A program made the position numbers and the translations under genes. A DNA stretch of 16,571 nt from Hamiltosporidium magnivora (Eukaryota; Microsporidia; Dubosqiidae): assembly GCA_004325065.1 (NCBI GenBank), contig PITI01000218.1:1-16571 (forward strand). Reading direction: 5' to 3'. This document shows, in pieces, positions 8,730 through 16,571 of this stretch; within the stretch, counting starts at the first letter, position 1; every line of letters begins with the position of its first letter. Below the pieces are notes generated by a model that saw only the letters and a list, made by a program, of their open reading frames with translations, was not told the origin of the DNA and made no database searches.

Positions 8730-9287
8730 ATGATTTTATTTTCAATTTTTCTAGTTTCTATTTTGGCCGGAGAAGTAAAAATACCTCCAAATGGTCGTTT
8801 ACATTTTGAAGACTCTGCGAAACAGAACCAGCTTTACAAATTTGAGTTCTATGAATCATCTGGAAAGCCGGTGCATGTCATAATAGTGGACAATAGGCAA
8901 CGTAAAATAGCAGAATGGAATACTCAGTATGCTGTAATGCATACAAAAGCACAGAATGCCACCACTTATGACTTCATAATTCGAAATCCTAATAAGGCAG
9001 AAGTAAGTGTATTCTTCAGATGCCCTGATGTAAAAAAAGAACTTCATGGTGCATTAGGCCCAATAGAGGATGTGGATTATGTTGCTGCGTTTGAGGAACT
9101 CTTAAAAAATGATGTGGTTAGTTATCGTAATTATAGTAAGAAACAAAAACAACACAGTGAAATGGTAAGTAAATCAAGAATTTGGATTATTGTTCTTATG
9201 ATTGGTGAAATTGCTTTTTCTATTGCAATTATAAGATATTTACATGTGATGACTACAAGTTATTTCAATCAGCGTATTAAAATGTAA
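8730..9287 (+). CDS. p24/emp24/GP25L family cargo-receptor protein
   Basis: 185 residues, full length for the p24 family (usually about 190-230). Residues 1-13 (MILFSIFLVSILA) form a signal peptide. Residues about 15-98 form a GOLD domain (core: HVIIVDNRQRKIAEWNTQY, then TTYDFIIRNPNKAEVSVFF). Residues about 110-147 are a charged heptad-like stretch suited to a coiled coil. IWIIVLMIGEIAFSIAIIRY (151-170) is the single membrane span, with a 15-residue cytosolic tail. This is the family's type I topology. Known role: p24 proteins form oligomers that cycle between ER and Golgi, recruit COPII/COPI and sort cargo, including GPI-anchored proteins in yeast. Oddities: only one Cys (C98) is present, so the usual GOLD disulphide is missing. 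The tail (LHVMTTSYFNQRIKM) has neither an FF pair nor a C-terminal dilysine, keeping only a YF pair. NAT at 76-78 is a possible N-glycosylation sequon. No intron. Start fixed by the CCCC-TAA-ATG arrangement. Confidence 0.85.
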   Translation: MILFSIFLVSILAGEVKIPPNGRLHFEDSAKQNQLYKFEFYESSGKPVHVIIVDNRQRKIAEWNTQYAVMHTKAQNATTYDFIIRNPNKAEVSVFFRCPDVKKELHGALGPIEDVDYVAAFEELLKNDVVSYRNYSKKQKQHSEMVSKSRIWIIVLMIGEIAFSIAIIRYLHVMTTSYFNQRIKM

Positions 9288-11257
9288 GGATTTATAAAAT
9301 ATTGTTTTTTATTTTTTTTGTGCCATATTTTTCGATAATTCTCTTATTAATACTAAAAAAACGATCAAAATTTTTTAGGAAAAATCGGAATTGTTTTTGA
9401 TACGAATATTATTCCATTATAATCGTAAAAAAATCTAATAAAAAAATAATTACAATATATTTCAATCTATCATTGTTTACAATAAAAGTTAGCCTCATTA
9501 AATTAATAAATATTTTCCAAATTTTTGATTGGACAGATTTTAAATAAAAAAAATATGATTTTAAAATACAAGGTTTTTAAAACAGAATTTCGAAACAATC
9601 AGTCAGTATTGAAGTGCAAAGTGAACGCATGTTTTTGCAATTCTTATATTGCCTGGAAAAAAGTAAACAATTTTACAATAGAAGAGCAAAAATTCAAAAC
9701 TTAAAGAATATTTGAAAAATCATTTTTCCATGATTAAAAGATCTCTCTAAGTAAAACATAAAATAGAAAAAGAGATCGATTAGAAAATTGAAAAGCACTC
9801 ATCCAGTAAATTTATATAACGAAATGTAAAAATTTAAGTAAATTAAAAGTTATATAATGATAGAAATAATGAGCTTGTATGTATTGTTGCTACTTAAAAA
9901 TGGTTAAAAAGTAGAATTTTAGGGGCATTTGATGATGCTTGTTCTGCTACATCCAGTATATAAATGTATTATACCGAAAGAATGTGTGTGCCAACCCTGC
10001 ATTAGTCTACGAAAACAGCTGAACATTTATAGACAGGATGTCTAGAAAGGCTCGATCACTGGCCATACCAGACGAAAAAAATGAAGTGACAATGCATATA
10101 TTTTCTCCAACTAAATAGATTCAAGTTTAATCTATCGAAACGAATTAGTGACATCCAACCCGAGAAATTCTTTAAATTAGTATTCAGATATTAGAGTTAG
10201 TATCGTGATAAAAACCGATACCTAATTTTGGAACAATAAGCGGGTATATTCGTTTAGAATGAGAATTAAACAGGCTTATTTATAATTTCAAATATCGGCA
10301 CATGATTGGTTAAAATTTATGTAAAGGAAAAAACCAAAACGACTTATAAACCAATTAATTTTATCTTTTTGAAAGTGTTTATAATAAATACCTTCATAGA
10401 TCATGACCTGAGATAATGGTTAACTAAATACAACCAACTTTACCTAAATAAAGCACTTAATGACAGAAAGAGAAGTGGTTTGTCTCCATCTTCAATATTC
10501 AAAAAATAGTCGAAGCCTTTTTTGAGCAACAAAACGAGGCGAAGTCAAGACCAAATGCAGATTGGATTTAAGGAAAAGGCATCATTCGATGTTATGTAAG
10601 TAGCCATAAGACGTAAACAGTTAATATTCATATTAAGGATGAAAGCCAGCTAAGAATGAGTACTTAAGCAGACAAGTAATCCGATTAATGAAACCCAAAC
10701 CGTACTTAAAATATCAAAATCGAAACAATGACTTAAAATATTTAAAATGATTCAAACATAAAAATTAAGTCAAATAGAACGAGGAAAACGGCAGAAGCGC
10801 AAGCAAAAACAGGAAAAAAAAACAAACTGTATTAAATTTATTGTATTTTGCAAACCCGAATATTTTTATATATAAAATATAAGTATAATATTTTCAAAAC
10901 TTAACTCTTATTTACTTATTCTTCCACGGATCAACATAAATCTTTAAAACAGTTTTTTTCAGTTTTTATCGATATGAAAAATTTTTAAAGGAATCATTCA
11001 AACATCTAAGAACACTGAACTATATCATAATATGGCGTTTTTAAAGACTTAGAAATACATTGATAACATATAAAATTAAAAGAAACAATTTAAAGTATAA
11101 AGAACATCAAGGTACCCGAAAAAAACACAAACTTTAAACCTCTGTCTATTCCAAAACTGATTTTCAAATACTTTGCTTTTTATAATTTTTTAACCATAAT
11201 ATTCTTAAATTTTTTTTTCCTTTAAACTATCTTGATTTTAAATTTACCTTTTTTGAT
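9288..11257. other. Intergenic between p24 and GPI2, with weak transposase-like traces
   Basis: AT-rich except for a mildly GC-richer part at about 9915-10620. In that part a 26-residue ATG frame at 10038-10118 reads MSRKARSLAIPDEKNEV. A 30-codon stop-free stretch at 10417-10506 contains ALNDRKRSGLSPSSIFKK and continues past one TAG to 10596. Both recall the basic helix-turn-helix start of Tc1/mariner or pogo-type transposases ('D-R-x-R-S-G-R-P'). The match is short and the two parts are about 380 bp apart, so I only flag it. Nothing else is recognised; there is no CCC-ATG arrangement leading into an ORF. Confidence 0.3.
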
Positions 11258-11262
11258 CCCCC
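11258..11262 (+). promoter_or_regulatory. CCCCC start-proximal motif of GPI2
   Basis: TGATCCCCC ends 10 nt before the ATG at 11273, matching the placement at the SMP gene (TGACCCC, 7 nt). Confidence 0.65.
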
Positions 11263-11272
11263 AAATCAAAAT

Positions 11273-12115
11273 ATGAATAAAAAACTTTACAAATCAAAAA
11301 ATAAAAAACATTATCAGGATAGCCGATTAACATCATATTTAAAAGAATCAAAAGAATATTTTAAAGAATCTAAAAACAATACCATTTATAGTGATATAAT
11401 TAGATTTTCATTTTGTATTTCATATGCGTTTATTTTCTATGCAGTTTTCATAAAAATACAATCTTTAGAATTTTTAGAAAATTTTATAAAAATTTTGTAT
11501 CTTTTTACTTTGATTTTAAGTTATCTTATATCTAAATGTACCACACACAAAGAAACTGTTCGCCTTTTATCTATAACACTTCTATCTATTTATGTTTTAT
11601 CTCCTTTATTACAAAAACTTACACCAGAAATAAGTACAGACACAATATATTTAAATTATATAATTTCCATGTTTATAAATTGTATAGATACTGTTAGATA
11701 TGCAATATTGAGTAGTGAAATACAAGTAGACAGATTTAAAATAAATAAAAATGTTCCTTTGAAATTAGAAGAAACTATTCATATCAAAAGCAAGAAGAGA
11801 CCCGTAAATGTAATAGGCGCAAACACAGCAACATATGGTTCTATACTACTTTGTTCCCGACTTAAAAATATTTATCAAGTTAATTTTTTATTGACATTTA
11901 GTTTTTTCTGGTTTGTTTTGTCTGTGAATCTAAGAGAAAGATACCTCTTTCATAAAAAATATATTCTCATTATATTATTCCATACTGTTACATCAGTTAT
12001 ATTTTTTTTGATCAGTATGGAACTTTTATATATTTTTATTGCACTCCAAATATTCGTTAGTCTATCTGCATTTACTACTGTTTATATATTAAATAAAAAC
12101 ATAAGAAAAGATTAG
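11273..12115 (+). CDS. GPI2: GPI2/PIG-C, subunit of GPI-N-acetylglucosaminyltransferase
   Basis: 280 residues, full length for the family (human PIG-C is just under 300). The Lys-rich N-terminus (LYKSKNKKHYQDSRLTSYL) matches the family's 'W-K-x-L-Y-x-x-Q-x-x-D-N-Y-x-D-x-x-F-L' opening in reduced form. The hallmark is LSPLLQKLTPEISTDTIY at 109-126, followed by NVIGANTATYGSILLCSRL at 179-197, both strongly conserved in GPI2/PIG-C. About eight hydrophobic spans are visible (near 41-61, 66-87, 97-114, 126-139, 178-195, 203-218, 229-247 and 249-273). Known role: GPI2 is a non-catalytic membrane subunit of the ER complex that transfers GlcNAc from UDP-GlcNAc to phosphatidylinositol, the first step of GPI-anchor synthesis; GPI3/PIG-A is catalytic. 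The usual hydrophobic loop after STDTIY is replaced by a diverged stretch with an extra charged segment (about 145-176). No intron. Start supported by the CCCCC motif. Confidence 0.9.
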   Translation: MNKKLYKSKNKKHYQDSRLTSYLKESKEYFKESKNNTIYSDIIRFSFCISYAFIFYAVFIKIQSLEFLENFIKILYLFTLILSYLISKCTTHKETVRLLSITLLSIYVLSPLLQKLTPEISTDTIYLNYIISMFINCIDTVRYAILSSEIQVDRFKINKNVPLKLEETIHIKSKKRPVNVIGANTATYGSILLCSRLKNIYQVNFLLTFSFFWFVLSVNLRERYLFHKKYILIILFHTVTSVIFFLISMELLYIFIALQIFVSLSAFTTVYILNKNIRKD

Positions 12116-12512
12116 CGTTACTTTAATTTATGTAATAAACAATTCTTTACCATTAAATTTTGTATTCAAGTGGTTAAATTTTCGCTTATAAATGTTAATA
12201 AAATTGTCTTTAACCAAGTAATTACTAAGTATATATGTTAAAAATACGAACCAAGGATATAAATCAATATCTAAAAAATAAAGAAAATTTAGGTAGAAAA
12301 TAATAATTATGACAATGATAATTGTCAATATTCATAATCGATATATCTATATTTGTGGTTTTAGATAAAAAGAAAAAGAATTTATTAGGGTTTAATAGAA
12401 TTGCATCAAAACCATTAAATTATGCATTTAGTGAATTTTGTTTCTGACCAAATTTCTTTTTACCGCCTTTTCGTCATTTTTTATATAACGAATTCCAGTT
12501 TAAAAACACTTG
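12116..12512. other. Downstream of GPI2; doubtful convergent membrane-protein frame
   Basis: On the minus strand, 12328-12128 is a 66-codon open frame ending 13 bp from the GPI2 stop. It has two strongly hydrophobic segments and a basic tail (LYPWFVFLTYILSNYLV, then NIYKRKF). There is no in-frame ATG: the frame opens with TTG right after a stop. A T-rich tract ending in TTTTTTAG on that strand could be a 3' splice site just before DIDLYPWF. No donor or first exon is evident, so I do not call it a gene. Confidence 0.25.
12134..12139 (+). terminator. Possible polyadenylation signal AATAAA after GPI2
   Basis: AATAAA starts 18 nt after the GPI2 stop. In DNA this AT-rich the hexamer is common, so only its position supports it. 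Confidence 0.25.
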
Positions 12513-12534
12513 TACAACCTTATTTAAGGTTGTA
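12513..12534. repeat. Near-perfect 22-bp palindrome
   Basis: Arms TACAACCTTA (12513-12522) and TAAGGTTGTA (12525-12534) are fully complementary around a TT centre. It lies about 400 bp past the GPI2 stop, too far to be its 3' end signal. It could be a protein-binding dyad, a cruciform, or the relic of a mobile-element end. Confidence 0.6.
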
Positions 12535-12695
12535 GGATTTATAATCAGGGGTTATCTGTTTGCAGCTTTATTTACCTTTCATTTTGTTATATACTGGTAT
12601 AAATATGAAATTAAGAGATACACTATTTTGGTGTGTATTTAGACTTTTTAAAATATTTCTATATGCTCTTTACAAGTCTCACCAGCATTTTTGTT

Positions 12696-13343
12696 CTATA
12701 TGAAAGTTTCGTTATTCCATCGAAATTTCGGTTTTTCCTGTATTTTGAGAATTATAGTTTGATAATATACGTATATGCTTAGTAATTGGTAGAGGACAGA
12801 TAACCATATAAAAAACCTTCTGCTTGGCAATGAGTATGTGAAACAGGTGTGAAGATCATTGTTTGTATTTTTGGTGGGAATAAAAACACATTATATTTTC
12901 GGTTGTTTCAATGGAGTTTTATGAGAAGGAGAAGTCTACGAAACTTTTCTACAAATCCTTTTTTGTAGTTTTTTATGTAACTAGATTAGATTGCAGACCG
13001 CTGTTGAATATGTAGATAATTGCCATGGAAATTTCGGAAACCTTGCCTTGCTCATTCGGGCTAGAAGACTTAGAGCCTGTGAGATATAAAAAATAAAACC
13101 ATTAAAACGGGAAAGCTAAGGTGGATGTTATACTTGTTGGTATGATATTTTACAGTATAGTTGGATCTTATATAAATCTTCGAGATAATCTTAGCTAGAT
13201 TTTAATTGGGTTCTGAAAGTGTAGAGTAAGTGGTAATGCAGCATGGTCTTGGGGAAGCCCATAGTAGGCTTCGATTTTTGATTACAGTCTACACGAAGGA
13301 TGTTAACGATTTCCGAGCGACTTAATTGATCTTTAACTCTGTT
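12696..13343 (-). pseudogene. Decayed minus-strand reading frame, family unknown
   Basis: One frame runs about 216 codons with only six internal stops, fewer than half of what random sequence of this composition would give. It reads in protein-like pieces: LSRSEIVNILRVDCNQKSK, PTMGFPKTMLHYHLLYTF, then MSKARFPKFPWQLSTYSTAV and SPSHKTPLKQPK. The ATG at 13055 of the MSKARF piece has CCC only 2 nt upstream on this strand (13058-13060). It is therefore possible that a former gene started here. The region is less AT-rich than its surroundings. No family is recognised. Confidence 0.25.
12790..12885 (-). repeat. Dispersed repeat copy sharing sequence with 14380-14465
   Basis: Roughly 90 bp align with 14380-14465 at about two thirds identity, in the same orientation, around the exact core CTGCTTGGCAA (12820-12830 here, 14408-14418 there). 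Translated on the minus strand both give a related peptide: FHILIAKQKVFYMVICPLP here, FHLIVAKQIVFNVVMLSP in the other copy. This suggests a shared coding origin, in a frame different from the 12696-13343 relic frame. Confidence 0.5.
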
Positions 13344-13439
13344 CTACATACTTTTTAGATAATAGGCAAGGAGATGTAGGTATTTTAGGAGGTACTGATA
13401 AGTATTGGGGTAGCAGTTGTTTATGTTAAACCTAGAAAT

Positions 13440-13970
13440 GTATTAATGTCATTAAAACAAATATAAACTTGAAACTGTTCTAAAAAAATATGTGGTTTTT
13501 TTAAATAAAGTTTGTTTACTAATATTTGGAAGAGTATAGAGTCAATTCTATAATATTTGGTAATAATACAAACTACACAACAAAAGAAATATTTTATTCC
13601 TAGAATTCCGAACAGGACTAAATAAATAGGTCAATTAGTCTTACCTTTTGAATTTTTTAATCGCCAGAACTAGTTATAATATATTAGAATAAAAAAAACA
13701 GGTATCTTACACAAAATTATTTATTTTTAATTAAACTCTACAATTACATCTTTTAGAGAACTTTTAAAATATTATTAAATATGTATAGTTAATTTGTATT
13801 GCCATATGTTTTTTATTAAAATAAAATGTTTTTTCTCTTCCGGAATTTCGTAAAATCAGAAATATTGTGATTTGCGCGAATAAATAATTCTTTGGATTGA
13901 TTTTCAAATTTTTTGACAATTTTTTATTAGTCAATTTCTAAAAATTTAAAATTTAAAATTTAGTTCATTT
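13440..13970. other. AT-rich intergenic stretch, nothing recognised
   Basis: Homopolymer-rich A/T sequence with no supported frame, RNA gene or repeat that I can see. Confidence 0.4.
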
Positions 13971-14176
13971 CTCTGTATCGTTTATATTATATGAAGAATA
14001 TAAACTGGCATCCGTAAATCTTTAATTTTTTTTAAAAAAAATAAAATCAGAGAAAATGTGGGATCATTGGCTCTATAAATCCTATCGAAATCAAGTTGTA
14101 TTTCAAGACCGGGATTCGTAGATCTTAAGTTTTTTTTACTTCGAATAAGATAAAAATATACAGAAAAAACTCTGAC
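13971..14176 (+). repeat. Imperfect tandem duplication, about 100-104 bp unit
   Basis: Unit 1 (13971-14070) and unit 2 (14071-14176) both start with CTCT[GA]TA. They share GGCATCCGTAAATCTTTAAT versus GGGATTCGTAGATCTTAAGT, then a T-run and an A-rich stretch with CAGA.AAAA. The offset is 104 bp at the CCGTA/TCGTA block. The copies are diverged, so the duplication is old. Confidence 0.5.
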
Positions 14177-14260
14177 AGCTCAGTAACTTTATTTGAAACT
14201 CTAAAACCAATTTCGAAGTTTATAAAAAAGTGAAAAGTAACATACTCAAATAATGAATTC

Positions 14261-14488
14261 TTAATTCAAACTTATTATGACTTGTGTATATATCGAGATT
14301 CGCTTGTCGGAAACTGGAATGTAATTACCCGAGAGAAAATAACTATCAGTATTTAATCTAGTAGTAAAGACACCATGTGGAGAGAGCATAACTACATTAA
14401 AAACTATCTGCTTGGCAACAATTAAATGAAATGGTTTTAAAATAATTGTGGTCATTTTGATGATATATAAACCAGCTGGTTCTATAGG
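14261..14488 (-). pseudogene. Open minus-strand fragment carrying the dispersed repeat, copy 2
   Basis: A stop-free stretch of about 76 codons ends at 14261. Its first ATG is at 14455, giving 64 residues: MTTIILKPFHLIVAKQ, then IVFNVVMLSPHGVFTTRL, then YFLSGNYIPVSDKRISIYT. The part at 14380-14465 is homologous at DNA and peptide level to 12790-12885, so this is probably a better-preserved remnant of the same element or gene. No CCC motif precedes the ATG. Family not recognised; its length alone would not exclude chance, but the second copy argues against it. Confidence 0.35.
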
Positions 14489-15835
14489 CCGAACTCTTAT
14501 AATTCCAGGTTATAACAAATTGAAAGAAACGAATTGAAAACTTCCATTTGTTCATCGTTGACACTGAAAAGTAAAAGAAGTTCGGAATAAGTAGGTAAGA
14601 AAAGACACCGGAATAATATAGTTATTCATAGTAATTAAATATTAAAAAAGTACTTACCGACATTAATCTCGTTCAAAAATTAAGCTCACATTCTAAAAAA
14701 AATCTTACACCGTTATAAAAGAAATTTTCTAGATTTAAATTAGTTAATTTTGCGAAAAAAATCTATATCGACAATCAAAAAAATGTATTAAATATCCGAA
14801 AAAGATGTAATTTAGGCTCGAAAAATTCGGTTGAAATAAAAGTTTGATTTTTTCACAAAAATTAAAAATTATGGCATGTTTTGTAGTTAGAATTAATGTT
14901 TTGATCATTAAAATTGCATTTTTTCCGAATTAACTTAATATTTTGCATATTTACGAAAGTCTCAATTATATAGCACGAAACATAAAATCAAAAATACGTA
15001 GTAAAAGAAATTTATAGCACTTTGTAACAAAAATTGGATTGTTACACATTTAAATTGTTCAAACCGTTCAAAGAAGGTTCTATAAGCTATTACAATGCCT
15101 CAAAAAAGTATTATACACATTGAATTTTTAGTTTAATAATTATGAAATTAGAGTTCAAGACAATTATATAATAAACGAAAACTTTTCGAGTAATTTGTAA
15201 TTTTTGAACAAGAAATAGATTGATCGTAAAAAATCGAAAGGAGTATAAGACAGGAAACATTTTTATTTACAAGTATAATGAATAAACTGGACAAAAATTT
15301 ATATGGTGGAAGAATACCCAGTTATAACAATACTCTGCTTGCTATTATATACCCTTCCTTCGAATATGATATTCGACTCGAAAAAATACAAAGTAAAAAT
15401 ATAATTGCTGATAAAACTTTTTAAATGATACTAGACTTATTCAAATGCTGAATTTGAAAGGTTTTGGTGTTATATTGTTAATTACAAAATATAATTTGGT
15501 GTTTTAAAAATAAAAATACAAGAAATTTCAAGCTAAGATAAAGACAATTAAATATTTTAAAATTATTCGTTCGATAATAAATGGATATTATCATTTTTAC
15601 TTATCAAAAAAGTTTATATCAGTAAAAAAAGCAGTGCTCATATTTCGGAAAATGAACATTTCAGCTATCTGATTCGTCAATATAAAAGTATAAGAAAGTG
15701 TAAAATATTTCTGATATAATCTTCAATAAACAATTTTGCTTATCGCAAATCTTAAAGTAAGATAAACATATCATTGTAGTTTTTTTTTACCATTTTAGGA
15801 AATTTTGAATCTATAAAAAGAGAAAAAATATTAAT
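14489..15835. other. AT-rich intergenic stretch before the last gene, no gene seen
   Basis: No supported frame on either strand. A GTAAGA at 15757 and a pyrimidine tract with CAG at 15870 could be read as intron ends, but no ATG-containing first exon precedes them. Confidence 0.4.
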
Positions 15836-15838
15836 CCC
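15836..15838 (+). promoter_or_regulatory. CCC motif directly before the start of the last gene
   Basis: CCC abuts the ATG at 15839 with no spacer. It supports this ATG as the start. Confidence 0.5.
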
Positions 15839-16571
15839 ATGCAATTCACTTCCCTACTCTTTTTTTTCAGCTTAGAAAAATGTTTAAGAAGACTCATAGT
15901 TGATCGTAAGAAAGTTGAACATGTCCTAAATGACTTTGATAGCATGATTCATATCGAACGAAAATGTTTAAATCTATCTCTAAGAAACACTAATTCGCAC
16001 GAAGTATGTATAGCAAAAAAATATGTTTTTGATTTTGATGAGATCAATGATTCAAAAAAAATATCAGAAGAATTTTATGAGACAACAAATCTGACATATG
16101 ATGAAATGTTTTCAAAAGACAGCAAAATAAGTTCTAAAGAATATTTTTGCAATTTTCAGAGCTTGATTGAAAATAATTGCCTAGATATAAAATCATTCAT
16201 GACAAATCGTCCTCAGATTTTTAAAGTTTTTGGAGGTTCAAATCCAAATCTACCAGAATTGCCATATATAGCCCATACAGAACCATTAAAGTTGTTCAAA
16301 AAACCGCCTCCGCCTAAAAAAAAAACATTTAAAACAACAACCATCGGCACAACAAACAGCTGTGCAACCAATTGGCAAAAAGCTGTCACAAAGAAAACCA
16401 CCGATTCCGCCTAAACCCGAACATTTAAAAATAAAACCATTAGCAACACCAGTTCAATCAATTATAACACCTGTTACAACACCAGCTCAACCAGTTACAA
16501 CACCAGCTCAACCAGTTACAACACCAGCTCAACCAATTTCAACACCGGTTACAACACCAGCTCAACCAATT
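15839..16571 (+). CDS. Unknown protein with proline-rich VTTPAQP repeat tail; one-base frameshift; runs off right edge
   Basis: The uninterrupted frame from ATG 15839 gives 191 residues and stops at TAA 16412-16414. Residues about 20-160 are a polar, acidic, Cys-containing region with no recognised fold (VLNDFDSMIHIERKC, YVFDFDEINDSKKISEEFYE). It then becomes proline/lysine-rich (LFKKPPPPKKK). From the run of ten A at 16316-16325 the next frame, reached by skipping one base, is stop-free to the window edge. It continues the same character: KKLSQRKPPIPPKPEHLK, then tandem VTTPAQP. The original frame after the run instead becomes a Thr-rich stretch that ends early. So the genome sequence most likely has one extra A (error, polymorphism or young pseudogene), or the gene uses slippage. 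RKPPIPP fits a class I SH3-ligand pattern (R-x-x-P-x-x-P). The N-terminus (MQFTSLLFFFS) is only weakly signal-like, so cytosolic scaffold versus spore-surface protein is undecided. Confidence 0.6.
16316..16325 (+). other. Ten-A run at the point of frame change
   Basis: The homopolymer lies in KPPPPKKK. With nine A instead of ten the proline-rich frame would be continuous with the N-terminal part; with ten the frame ends 89 nt later. Confidence 0.65.
16473..16571 (+). repeat. 21-bp tandem repeat coding VTTPAQP, reaching the window edge
   Basis: Three identical 21-bp units at 16473-16493, 16494-16514 and 16515-16535, a 12-bp variant (ISTP) at 16536-16547, then another exact unit at 16548-16568. 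Degenerate forms precede it at 16443-16472 (ATPVQSIITP). Nucleotide identity between units indicates recent expansion, so the copy number may vary among isolates. Confidence 0.9.

Noticed and set aside
8856..9047. 63-codon minus-strand frame
   Set aside because: Antisense shadow inside the p24 gene.
12782..12862. 26-codon minus-strand frame from ATG near 12862 with CCC about 16 nt upstream
   Set aside because: Too short, and it lies in a different frame from both the relic frame and the repeat-conserved peptide at the same place; probably a chance CCC.
15757..15870. Possible intron (GTAAGA ... T-tract CAG) before the last gene
   Set aside because: The upstream exon in the needed phase reaches a stop without an ATG, while ATG 15839 with CCC directly before it lies inside the supposed intron and explains the frame simply.
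16213..16401. 62-codon minus-strand frame
   Set aside because: Antisense of the proline/lysine-rich part of the last gene.
1..16571. Organelle genome, prompted by a length close to animal mtDNA
   Set aside because: No rRNA, tRNA or respiratory genes; the content is nuclear ER genes with large decayed intergenic DNA.
1..16571. Prokaryotic features (CRISPR array, operons, Shine-Dalgarno sites)
   Set aside because: The repeats seen are protein-coding or simple tandem arrays without spacer structure, and the genes are eukaryotic secretory-pathway genes spaced by kilobases.

Overview
The window looks like a piece of a gene-poor, very AT-rich microsporidian nuclear genome. Four intronless genes can be supported. 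All four carry a short CCC to CCCCC tract within about 0-10 nt of the ATG, which is the known microsporidian start-proximal signal. Two of them (p24/emp24 and GPI2/PIG-C) are clearly eukaryotic ER/secretory proteins. By eye only about one sixth of the window is coding, so a large, relaxed microsporidian genome (Edhazardia, Hamiltosporidium or Anncaliia style) fits better than a compact Encephalitozoon-like one. The lineage is an inference: no rRNA or tRNA is present to confirm it.

Layout. (1) Positions 1-691, minus strand: the N-terminal 230 codons of a membrane-anchored SMP-domain (lipid-transfer tether) protein, cut by the left edge. (2) Positions 692-8722: about 8 kb without a firm gene. 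It holds a 72-75 bp tandem repeat, stop-riddled remains that resemble transposon proteins (the best is a Ty3/gypsy-like integrase relic at 3157-3380), a candidate 81-residue ORF with its own CCC motif at 4627-4872, and two copies of a decayed repeat of about 220 bp. (3) Positions 8730-9287: a p24 cargo-receptor protein. (4) Positions 9288-11257: intergenic, with weak transposase-like traces. (5) Positions 11273-12115: GPI2/PIG-C. (6) Positions 12116-15835: intergenic, with a palindrome, a decayed minus-strand reading frame (12696-13343), a repeat shared between about 12790-12885 and 14380-14465, and an imperfect tandem duplication at 13971-14176. (7) Positions 15839 to the right edge: a novel protein with an acidic/polar N-terminal half and a proline-rich tail built on a 7-residue VTTPAQP repeat. 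Its frame is broken by one base at a run of ten A.

The three recognisable genes act at the ER membrane: GPI2 in the first step of GPI-anchor synthesis, p24 in ER exit of cargo including GPI-anchored proteins, and the SMP protein in lipid transfer at membrane contacts. They are kilobases apart, so this is not evidence of an operon. The least explained parts are the frameshifted repeat protein at the right edge and the layered decayed repeats between genes.
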